29,479 nt of DNA from an uncultured Ruminococcus sp. GTDB lineage: Bacteria; Bacillota_A; Clostridia; Oscillospirales; Ruminococcaceae. The stretch covers positions 1 to 29,479 of the forward strand of contig CAMOXW010000014.1 of the NCBI GenBank assembly GCA_946629405.1, read 5' to 3'. The notes beneath the pieces are model-generated. The model saw only the letters and a list, made by a program, of their open reading frames with translations. It did no database searches and was not told where the DNA came from. This document shows positions 23,623 through 29,479 of the stretch, piece after piece. Both the position numbers and the translations under genes were made by a program. Within the stretch, counting starts at the first letter, position 1. Every line of letters begins with the position of its first letter.

Positions 23623-25515
23623 ATGAACAAAAAGATAATCGCCTCAGCTCTGGCATTGAGTATTTCCTGCGGCACAGTCCCGGCATCAGCTGTTTCCGCG
23701 GAGGAGATAAGCGATGCGCCTCAGTCACCTTACTATGATGTTGTGATCTCAGAAGCGCTTTCAACGCCTTCAAATACGACTTCTTATACAACATATGTAG
23801 GTGAAGAAAGATTCATAGTTGAGGATAAGGAAAACAATACGTTCACACTCGTTGACAGTGAGGATAATGCGCTGAAAGATCTGACAGGAAGCCGTGAATG
23901 CAGTGTGATGGGATTCGGTTATAAATACTCCGAAGGCCTGCTTGCAAGGTTCTATAGCGACACTACAGCAGATATCGAGACTGATGCGGATTCAAATACT
24001 GTATATGTCTATAACGATATCTATGAGTATTACGATACTGACGGAAATGCTGTTATAAGCTACACAGATACCGAGCGCAGAACAACAAAACGTCCGACCG
24101 GCTATAACGGCGGAGGATATGATATTGCCGGATTCCTTGAAGGCGACAAAAGAATTTATTACGCTCATAACCTTGAGGCTTTTCATGACGGTTTTGCAGC
24201 CTTCCACAGCTTTGAAAACAATGGCTACGGTTTTTTTGACAAGACCGGAACGCCGATAACAAAGGATTACTACTATGAAGTATTCCCATTTGCAGGCAAA
24301 GGAGCTGTTGTTGCACAGGCTGTTGAAGGTACTGATGAATATAATCCTGAACGCAGGTACGGTATTATCGGTACTGACGGTGAGTACATCCTTCCGTGTG
24401 AACATAAAAGTATTCAGGCTATGGATGAAAACTGGTTCAATGTTGACGGTTCCCTTTACTATCTGAACGAGTCGGGAGATATGGAGCTGAAATTCTCAAG
24501 TGCTGATGTAAAGAACGGCTCAACAGGAACATACTTCTATGCAGGCGAGGGAATCATAGGAGTTTGCTCTGAGCCCGAATATATGCCGTACAGGTATTCC
24601 TATTTTTATGACATGGAAACAAAGGAGCTCCTCACGGATGATGCTTTTCAGATTTTTGATCCATACGATCATCATATGACACCATATCTGTCTGACGGCT
24701 GGAATCATCTTGTGTCAAAAACTACCGCAAACTTCTTCAACAACAGGCTGGAAAAGCTTGTTGATACAGACAAGGCGGTAATGCAGTGGGACAAAAGCAA
24801 GGATTACTTCGTTCTCAGGGAAACTACCGGAGAAAATGAGTACAGCTATGAGATAGTCAACAGCAAGCTCGAAACAGTTGTGCAGGGCGGTATGTTTATA
24901 AATGGCAGCAAGTTTATAGGCTGTGACGAAAACGGCTATTATTCAGCAAGCTTTGCTTCACCTGATACCCGCAGATATCTTCCGTATGACAGCATAACAA
25001 TGCTGGCCTCTACTGTATGGAGTGACTATTCCGACCGTGAAAAATACAGCAATCTTTACCTTGTATCCAGAAAGGACGGCACCCGTTTCCTTGACAAGGG
25101 CGTTATAGATATTGACGGCAATCTTCTTGTTGAGAATAAGTATGAAAACATTAATTTTACATATGAGACAGGTTTGCTGAGAGCTTATACTATAAACTGG
25201 GATGATGAAACAAACAGCTTTAAGACAACATATGACGATTATTTCTCCTTTATTGAAAAAGCTCCAGCAGCAAAGACCGGCGATGTAAACGGTGACGGTC
25301 TCATAAATGCTGTTGATGCTTCAAAAATACTGGTATTTTTCGCTCAGCTCCAGGACGGAGTCACTGAAGCCACAGAGAACGATTTTGCTGCTTGTGACGT
25401 AAACGGCGACGGAGTTATCAATGCTGTCGATGCTACACTTGTGCTTGTATATTCCACACTTTTAGCCGAAGATCCCTCTCTTAAACTTGAGGATTTCGTC
25501 GCTTCAAGGAATTAA
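23623..25515 (+). CDS. Secreted WG-repeat protein with C-terminal type I dockerin
   Basis: 630 residues. Signal peptide (1-27, ending AVSA). The middle is a β-rich region with WG-type repeats, for example YGFFDKTGTPITKDYYYEV and YGIIGTDGEYILPCEHKS. The last 80 residues (550-630) are a complete dockerin with two loops, GDVNGDGLINAVDAS and CDVNGDGVINAVDAT, each followed by a helix. It would be secreted and docked on a cohesin scaffold. No catalytic domain is recognised, so it may be a structural or binding component. The start ATG has AGGAGG eight bases upstream; a TTG two codons earlier is rejected. Codons are more AT-rich than in neighbours. A terminator follows directly. Confidence 0.88.
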   Translation: MNKKIIASALALSISCGTVPASAVSAEEISDAPQSPYYDVVISEALSTPSNTTSYTTYVGEERFIVEDKENNTFTLVDSEDNALKDLTGSRECSVMGFGYKYSEGLLARFYSDTTADIETDADSNTVYVYNDIYEYYDTDGNAVISYTDTERRTTKRPTGYNGGGYDIAGFLEGDKRIYYAHNLEAFHDGFAAFHSFENNGYGFFDKTGTPITKDYYYEVFPFAGKGAVVAQAVEGTDEYNPERRYGIIGTDGEYILPCEHKSIQAMDENWFNVDGSLYYLNESGDMELKFSSADVKNGSTGTYFYAGEGIIGVCSEPEYMPYRYSYFYDMETKELLTDDAFQIFDPYDHHMTPYLSDGWNHLVSKTTANFFNNRLEKLVDTDKAVMQWDKSKDYFVLRETTGENEYSYEIVNSKLETVVQGGMFINGSKFIGCDENGYYSASFASPDTRRYLPYDSITMLASTVWSDYSDREKYSNLYLVSRKDGTRFLDKGVIDIDGNLLVENKYENINFTYETGLLRAYTINWDDETNSFKTTYDDYFSFIEKAPAAKTGDVNGDGLINAVDASKILVFFAQLQDGVTEATENDFAACDVNGDGVINAVDATLVLVYSTLLAEDPSLKLEDFVASRN

Positions 25516-25522
25516 TTTCAAA

Positions 25523-25546
25523 GGACTGCTCCGGCAGTCCTTTTTT
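25523..25546 (+). terminator. Intrinsic terminator after the dockerin gene
   Basis: GGACTGC pairs with GCAGTCC over a four-base loop (25523-25540), followed by six T. It lies eight bases after the stop codon. Confidence 0.9.
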
Positions 25547-25569
25547 CAGGCATAAATTCGGAAAAACAC

Positions 25570-25598
25570 TTGCATTATCTTCTAAAATATGTTATAAT
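25570..25598 (+). promoter_or_regulatory. SigA promoter of yajC
   Basis: TTGCAT (25570-25575), a 17-base spacer and TATAAT (25593-25598). The leader contains a small hairpin (GCCGT/ACGGC, about 25617-25629). Confidence 0.7.
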
Positions 25599-25645
25599 GT
25601 TCTTTGTATTTTGAACGCCGTAAAAACGGCAGAATGGAGATATTT

Positions 25646-26197
25646 ATGAAAATGAAAAAACTTGCTGCCTCACTTGCCGCAGCGCTCACTACTGCCGCTG
25701 CTGCCGCTGCAATGGCTATGCCGGCCTTCGCTGAGGACGCTACACAGGCTTCCTCCTCATCATCGTCAGGCGGCTCGACCGGAGGCGCTCTGCTCTCACT
25801 CCTGCTCCCCCTCCTCATTATGTTTGCACTCCTCTACTTCATCGCTATCAAGCCGCAGAAAAAACGTGACCGCCAAATGAAGGAAATGCAGGAAAGTCTT
25901 CAGATAGGCGACGAGATCGTAACAGGCGGAGGTATCGTCGGAATAATCGTCCGCACCGGCGACGACACTGTTGTCATTGAGACAGGCGGCGAAAAGTACA
26001 AGCTCAGGATAAAAACTTGGGCTATCACCCAGAACGTCACCGCTGAGGAGCGTATAAAGGAGGCTAAGGCTGCCGCAGCTTCAAAGAAGTCTGAGGCGAC
26101 TGGTCTTGCTTCTGCAAAGCTCAACGACGAGGACGAGGGAAAAGAAGACAAGAAGGATAAGAGCGAACAGCAGGGCAAGAAAAAAAGCAAGAACTGA
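25646..26197 (+). CDS. yajC: Preprotein translocase subunit YajC with an extra signal peptide and charged tail
   Basis: 183 residues, about twice the usual length. Order: an Ala-rich cleavable signal peptide (1-29, AFA-ED); a Ser/Gly linker; the YajC membrane helix (47-68) running into IKPQKKRDRQMKEMQESLQIGD; the core β domain with GDEIVTGGGIVGIIV and VVIETGGEKYKLRI; and a Lys/Glu-rich tail (131-183). YajC is an accessory part of the Sec translocon. The frame is open upstream, but ATG 25646 has GGAG six bases upstream and starts the signal peptide. It appears to be a single-gene unit with its own promoter and terminator. Confidence 0.92.
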   Translation: MKMKKLAASLAAALTTAAAAAAMAMPAFAEDATQASSSSSSGGSTGGALLSLLLPLLIMFALLYFIAIKPQKKRDRQMKEMQESLQIGDEIVTGGGIVGIIVRTGDDTVVIETGGEKYKLRIKTWAITQNVTAEERIKEAKAAAASKKSEATGLASAKLNDEDEGKEDKKDKSEQQGKKKSKN

Positions 26198-26223
26198 GCT
26201 GCTCTGCGGGTATTCAGCAAAGA

Positions 26224-26255
26224 AAAGCCATAGGGTTCATGAACCCTATGGCTTT
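26224..26255. terminator. Bidirectional terminator, perfect 16-base arms
   Basis: AAAGCCATAGGGTTCA is followed directly by its reverse complement, so the stem serves both yajC (plus) and the convergent minus-strand cassette, whose last stop is at 26260. Confidence 0.85.
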
Positions 26256-26259
26256 AGTA

Positions 26260-26652
26260 TTATCCTTCAGATGTGTATCTTGTACCGAATACCTTCTGAC
26301 CATTGCAGTAGGCTGCGGTAACATGAACAGAGCCGTAGAAAACATCCCCGATATCATCATCGGCAAAGCACAGCTCTGAGAATGGCTCGCACACTATACC
26401 GTGGAGCTGCATTATGAGCGGATAGCCTGAGTTGAACTGCTTGCCGAGACAGCAGAGCATGAATTCCGGATACGGCGGTGAAAACATTTCCACCGGCAGC
26501 GCAGGGACCTGCACTATCACCGGATAACCTCCGTTGTTTACCCGCATGAAAAACTCCGGATAAGGTGCAGACGGCGCAAGCGGCGGGGTTTCCGGCAGTC
26601 CCTCCGCAAATGGGTAGCCGTTGTTCCTGCCGCTGACAATTATCATGCCCAT
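26260..26652 (-). CDS. Small repeat protein with NxGYP and PYPEF motifs, tail-fibre associated
   Basis: 130 residues, no signal peptide. It has two imperfect repeats of about 29-30 residues: PYPEFFMRVNNGGYPVIVQV and PYPEFMLCCLGKQFNSGYPL, plus an earlier NNGYPF. The C-terminal 50 residues form a β-like domain (GDVFYGSVHVTAAYCNG). Such GYP repeats occur at the ends of some Firmicute phage tail proteins; this is from memory. A TTG six codons upstream is rejected in favour of ATG 26652, which has GGAGG nine bases upstream and follows the stop of the preceding gene by one base. It is the last gene of the three-gene cassette. Confidence 0.65.
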   Translation of the reverse strand: MGMIIVSGRNNGYPFAEGLPETPPLAPSAPYPEFFMRVNNGGYPVIVQVPALPVEMFSPPYPEFMLCCLGKQFNSGYPLIMQLHGIVCEPFSELCFADDDIGDVFYGSVHVTAAYCNGQKVFGTRYTSEG

Positions 26653-26653
26653 A

Positions 26654-27562
26654 TCATTCGTCCTCCGCAACTAAGAAGCCGATAGAGCTGAGGTAGGAGG
26701 CGCTCTTGCACTGAGCCGTTGTCAGCCCGTAGTATGTCCTCTGGTCGGTGAAATCACGGTTCCCGGCAAGCTCCTTGTCGTAGAAGCAGGTAGAATTCAT
26801 CGTACCTTTCCAGTGGACATCGTTCTGATTGATATACTCAAGCGCTGTGTAGAAATTGTCGAACGTACAGCCGCTTGACATATTCGTATTGTCCGTGAGC
26901 TGAGAATCTGCGCTGACTCTGCCGGTGATGTAACTATCCGTAAAGCCGCTTGCGAGCATTAACGAATTGTAGCTGCCGTCGCTCGCGTCGCCTGTGCCTA
27001 TTGATATGTCAAGGTGAATGTGGCAGCGTGAAATCTGACTGTTACCTATGACAGTATACTGCCTCTTGAAATGGCCTCCGACTGCGATCGTACATAGCTC
27101 CATTGAAGAAGTTATCTCTCCGCCCGCGATGATGCGGTAGTTCGACTGGTAGGGCGGGTAGTCGTCCATTCTCCTGATGTTGACGGAAAATGTGCAGTTG
27201 TACAGCTTGAGAGAGTTGCGGCTATCGGCGTAGATAAGGGAAATATTATCCCCGATGAGCTCGATGTTCTCAAGCCGGAGATTCTTTATCGTAGGCTCCG
27301 CGCTGTAATAAGGAAGAATGAACACCTTGACATAGGTGCCGGGCTTGTTGATATAGATATTGCGTATGCAGAAGCCGCTGCCGTCAAATTCGCGGCAGCA
27401 AAGATAGACCGGCTCGGGGCTCTCCGCATAGGAAGTGCCGTTAAAGTCGATATCGCAGCCGAGGCGTGCATATTTTGCAGCGTCGCTCACGCTCCGGAGC
27501 GCGTAAAGATCATCGACCGAGGATACGATGAATGGGTCGTTCTGTGTGCCTGTACCTGTCAT
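26654..27562 (-). CDS. β-helix-like tail fibre or receptor-binding protein
   Basis: 302 residues, no signal peptide. The N-terminus (GTGTQNDPFIVSSVDDLYAL followed by LGCDIDFNGTSY) is the opening seen in GLUG-type and right-handed β-helix fibre proteins. The middle has regular short β-strand turns (NLRLENIELIGDN, LKLYNCTFSVNI, SYITGRVSADS). The C-terminal 40 residues (YYGLTTAQCKSASYL) also follow that pattern. Its ATG overlaps the stop of the upstream gene (ATGA) and has GGGAGG six bases upstream. Absence of a signal peptide fits a phage tail part rather than a secreted adhesin. The ligand is unknown. Confidence 0.7.
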   Translation of the reverse strand: MTGTGTQNDPFIVSSVDDLYALRSVSDAAKYARLGCDIDFNGTSYAESPEPVYLCCREFDGSGFCIRNIYINKPGTYVKVFILPYYSAEPTIKNLRLENIELIGDNISLIYADSRNSLKLYNCTFSVNIRRMDDYPPYQSNYRIIAGGEITSSMELCTIAVGGHFKRQYTVIGNSQISRCHIHLDISIGTGDASDGSYNSLMLASGFTDSYITGRVSADSQLTDNTNMSSGCTFDNFYTALEYINQNDVHWKGTMNSTCFYDKELAGNRDFTDQRTYYGLTTAQCKSASYLSSIGFLVAEDE

Positions 27563-28266
27563 GAATTACCTCCCTGAATTATAACGTAGAGTGAATTTTT
27601 CTTTGGCGTGATAGCATCGTACTGCTCGCGTGTAAGTGCAACGACCTCCGGACGAGCAAGATAAGTCGCAGTATCCTCCTCCATCTTGTCAAGGCGTGCT
27701 TCGACCTCATCAAGGTCAAAATCGTCCATTTTTTCCTGTAGAAGTTCAAGGTCCGCCTCTGTAGCCGAGATGAGCTGTGCAGTATACTCATTGATATCGA
27801 GGGAGTCTATCTTAGCCTGAAGCTCGTCAAGTCCCTCTCCGACAGCTGCGTTTATCTCGCTCACAGCCTGCTCGGAGGTGTCCGGCAGCGGACCGTTCTG
27901 TCCGGATATCGTGGGAGCAACATTCACCGGTGCCATGCTGTACTTCACGACCGTGTGAACGTCGTTATCCGATATCTCAGAGGCTCGCAGCTCGAGCGAA
28001 AGCTTTCCTGCATTGTAGGTGAAGCTGTCAGAGACCCTCCATGTAAGTCGTATCACAGACGTGTCCACTTCCTGCGGGAGCACCTGAGTGGCTTCCCAGT
28101 TTTCCTCGGTCACGCCCCTTATCGCAAAGGTGCAGAGTGACAGGTCCTTTCCGCAGTAGTACCTGTCCACCACGAACGTAATGACGTCCGCAAGGTTCTC
28201 ACCCTGTACAAAGAGGCTTCCAAAGGCGTAGGTGGGGATGTTCTTCCCCTTTGCATAGATTTCCAT
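27559..28266 (-). CDS. Phage baseplate upper protein (BppU-like) fibre adaptor
   Basis: 235 residues. The N-terminal domain (1-115) resembles the BppU N-terminal attachment domain of Gram-positive phage baseplates (VDRYYCGKDLSLCTFAIRG, then LTWRVSDSFTYNAGKLSLELRA). Residues 130-200 form a coiled coil (VGEGLDELQAKIDSL and DLDEVEARLDKMEED). The C-terminus, VVALTREQYDAITPKKNSLYVI, is a short module common at the ends of phage tail fibres. The start has CAGGAGG upstream. It is the first of three overlapping genes. No capsid, portal, tail-tube, lysis or integrase gene is present in the window. Confidence 0.75.
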   Translation of the reverse strand: MEIYAKGKNIPTYAFGSLFVQGENLADVITFVVDRYYCGKDLSLCTFAIRGVTEENWEATQVLPQEVDTSVIRLTWRVSDSFTYNAGKLSLELRASEISDNDVHTVVKYSMAPVNVAPTISGQNGPLPDTSEQAVSEINAAVGEGLDELQAKIDSLDINEYTAQLISATEADLELLQEKMDDFDLDEVEARLDKMEEDTATYLARPEVVALTREQYDAITPKKNSLYVIIQGGNS

Positions 28267-28284
28267 TGATTTCCTCCTGTCCGG

Positions 28285-28307
28285 AGAGCTTCCGCAGCGC
28301 TCTCCTA
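28285..28307. repeat. Leader hairpin upstream of the baseplate-like gene
   Basis: GGAGAGC pairs with GCTCTCC over a nine-base loop. It lies just before the ribosome site of the cassette and may affect translation or mRNA stability. A second hairpin rich in A/T (AAAAGCGC region) lies near 28320-28350. Confidence 0.4.
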
Positions 28308-28392
28308 TATATGGGCAGAAAAAAGCGCTTTTTCAATGGAAAAGCGTTGAATATTCTGGAAGTTTTTAGTTTTCAGCATAGTTGTGTAAGAA

Positions 28393-28422
28393 AAAAGACG
28401 GACTAATGAAGGTCCGTCTTTT
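28393..28422. terminator. Terminator after the Cro/C1 regulator gene
   Basis: AAAAGACGGAC (28393-28403) pairs with GTCCGTCTTTT (28412-28422) over an eight-base loop. The stem ends eight bases after the regulator stop codon on the minus strand, and T-runs exist on both strands. Confidence 0.8.
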
Positions 28423-28429
28423 GCGTTTA

Positions 28430-28672
28430 TCAATAAAGCTCCTGTTCAAGCTCACGGAAAGTATCTGTATCGAAGAAATCCGTGATCGTCATATCAAGAC
28501 CGTCACACAGCTTTTTTATTGTGACAACACCGATATTTTTAGCTTTATGGTTTACTATATCATTGACTGTTGATTGTGTTACTCCTGAAATATTAGCAAG
28601 TTTGTTGACGGTGATGTCGTGTTCCTTGCAAAGCTCAATTATACGCCCTGCAACTGCTTCTGAAATATTCAT
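28430..28672 (-). CDS. Cro/C1-family helix-turn-helix regulator
   Basis: 80 residues, essentially one HTH_XRE domain (8-66): the helix-turn-helix reads TVNKLANISGVTQSTVNDI, followed by VTIKKLCDGLDMTITDFF. It is a DNA-binding repressor of small size, like stand-alone regulators on mobile elements. A TATAAT (28706-28711) for its own promoter lies in the divergent region, and repeats there are candidate operators. Next to it, facing away, is an AT-rich membrane protein gene that it may control. Confidence 0.9.
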   Translation of the reverse strand: MNISEAVAGRIIELCKEHDITVNKLANISGVTQSTVNDIVNHKAKNIGVVTIKKLCDGLDMTITDFFDTDTFRELEQELY

Positions 28673-28718
28673 ATTAATGCTATCCTTTCATGTAATACTA
28701 CATAAATTATAATAGCAT

Positions 28719-28797
28719 TTTTTGTGTAAAATAACTGTCGGTAAACCGTTGACTTTTTGTGCAAAATGTGGTATTATGTAGTTAACGGTAAACCGTT
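28719..28797. promoter_or_regulatory. Alternating repeat pairs in the divergent regulator/membrane protein region
   Basis: Two kinds of repeat alternate. TTTTTGTGYAAAAT occurs at 28719-28732 and 28754-28767. CGGTAAACCGTT occurs at 28739-28750 and 28786-28797; its second copy is a near-perfect palindrome (AACGGT-AA-ACCGTT). The copies lie at or beside the -35 and -10 boxes of both divergent promoters, as operators would. Confidence 0.6.
28749..28777 (+). promoter_or_regulatory. SigA promoter of the membrane protein gene
   Basis: TTGACT (28749-28754), a 17-base spacer and TATTAT (28772-28777), followed by GAGGGG just before the ATG. Confidence 0.75.
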
Positions 28798-28824
28798 ATA
28801 ATTTTACAGTAAAGAGGGGCATCT

Positions 28825-29307
28825 ATGCTGCTAATAATAATGCTGTTGGTGATTTTTTTCCTTTCTCCCATTTTAATAGGCGGAGTCGTAATCACAGCAG
28901 TCGTTCCGATTATAATAAGATACATAATACCATTAATACTCGCATTTTATTGGTTTGGTTTGATAAGTACACACGTAGGAAGCACGATCAAAAAAAATCC
29001 CAAATGGTTTCTTTGTTATCTATCAGAGATTATAATAGCCGTTTATGAGATAGTAGGAATAATACGGCTTAATGCAGATAAATTAAGCATCGAAGAAATA
29101 ATTATATTACTGGCCTTTTTCCTTTTTTGGTTTATGAGCCCAGTCCAGATTATTATTGACTTTCCTACTACAAGTTGGTTAGATAATGCCGAATCTGAAT
29201 CTGATGTTGAGCGTTTCTACAGAACCGAGAAGGAGGATTTTTCGCTTCTCGTTTCAAGAGAAATAGTTTTCGGCATTCTCGCTTTTATTTTTATATTTAT
29301 AAGGTGA
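28825..29307 (+). CDS. Hydrophobic membrane protein of unknown function
   Basis: 160 residues with about five hydrophobic segments (roughly 3-20, 24-48, 64-80, 89-111 and 145-159) and one charged stretch (120-140, SESDVERFYRTEKED). I do not recognise the family. The gene is clearly richer in A and T than the rest of the window, which suggests recent acquisition. It has its own promoter with repeat sequences around it and faces the Cro/C1 regulator, so it may be the regulated partner. The start ATG has GAGGGG upstream. A terminator follows. Confidence 0.7.
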   Translation: MLLIIMLLVIFFLSPILIGGVVITAVVPIIIRYIIPLILAFYWFGLISTHVGSTIKKNPKWFLCYLSEIIIAVYEIVGIIRLNADKLSIEEIIILLAFFLFWFMSPVQIIIDFPTTSWLDNAESESDVERFYRTEKEDFSLLVSREIVFGILAFIFIFIR

Positions 29308-29339
29308 AAACGGATAAAGTCTAACTTTTTCTACATACA

Positions 29340-29372
29340 AAAGGCGAACCCGAATGGATTCGCCTTTGTTTT
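29340..29372. terminator. Bidirectional terminator between convergent genes
   Basis: AAAGGCGAA (29340-29348) pairs with TTCGCCTTT (29359-29367) over a ten-base loop, followed by GTTTT. It sits between the membrane protein stop and the stop of the SHOCT-domain gene on the other strand. Confidence 0.8.
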
Positions 29373-29479
29373 ACATTTTTGAGAGAATATCAGCTTTTTT
29401 ACTGTCAAAATCTTCCTGCGTGATTAGACCGTTTTCGAGCATCTGTTTGAGGGAGTTTATCTTCTCCATAGCGTCGCCG
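29371..29479 (-). CDS. C-terminus of a SHOCT-domain protein, 5' end outside window
   Basis: The last 35 codons of a minus-strand gene reaching the window edge; the stop TAA is at 29371-29373. The readable end contains MEKINSLKQMLENGLITQED followed by FDSKKADIL, the SHOCT pattern (a short helical C-terminal domain, often on membrane or phage-associated proteins). The rest of the protein is not visible, so its role cannot be given. It is too short for an ordinary ORF length filter. Confidence 0.75.
   Translation of the reverse strand, partial: GDAMEKINSLKQMLENGLITQEDFDSKKADILSKM

Overview
The window looks like chromosome of a Gram-positive, fibre-degrading Ruminococcus-type Clostridia (Oscillospiraceae). 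The reasons are two clear type I dockerins and one dockerin-like half motif on secreted proteins, a family 11 rhamnogalacturonan lyase, an expansin, a dipicolinate synthase pair (dpaA/dpaB), near-consensus SigA promoters with 17-base spacers, and strong GGAGG ribosome sites. This assignment comes from protein families and gene style, not from a marker gene.

Positions 1-11,400 are on the minus strand. In transcription order they hold a GT2 glycosyltransferase, a membrane-anchored WG-like protein, purE, purC, purF, purM, an expansin, a DUF3592-like membrane protein plus the decayed tail of a second copy, a small membrane protein, purN, a hypothetical protein, a PurO-type IMP cyclohydrolase, a zinc-ribbon membrane protein and a stand-alone AICAR formyltransferase cut by the window edge. 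These cover steps 1, 3, 5, 6, 7, 9 and 10 of purine synthesis; purD, purL and purB are not here. The PurH functions are split over two unrelated proteins, and PurF has lost its glutaminase residues. Two gaps hold hairpin elements bounded by heptanucleotide repeats.

Positions 11,500-15,800 centre on a large dockerin-bearing rhamnogalacturonan lyase (minus). Its perfect promoter has a palindrome in the spacer. A divergent lipoprotein carries a nuclease-toxin-like C-terminal domain. A decayed diguanylate cyclase tail runs into uvrC.

Positions 15,800-21,900 (plus) hold uvrC, then an OmpR-type response regulator, a sensor kinase and a membrane-anchored HtrA protease, which look like an envelope-stress module. 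A small membrane protein converges on it. Positions 21,970-23,430 (minus) hold dpaB and dpaA, which make the spore compound dipicolinic acid.

Positions 23,600-26,200 (plus) hold a secreted WG-repeat protein with a C-terminal dockerin, and yajC. Positions 26,260-28,270 (minus) hold three genes resembling a phage baseplate/tail-fibre cassette with no other phage genes around it. The last 1 kb is AT-rich: a Cro/C1-type regulator faces a membrane protein across a region of paired repeats, and the window ends inside a SHOCT-domain gene. No tRNA, rRNA, CRISPR array or insertion sequence was seen, and no stretch over 300 bases lacks a gene.
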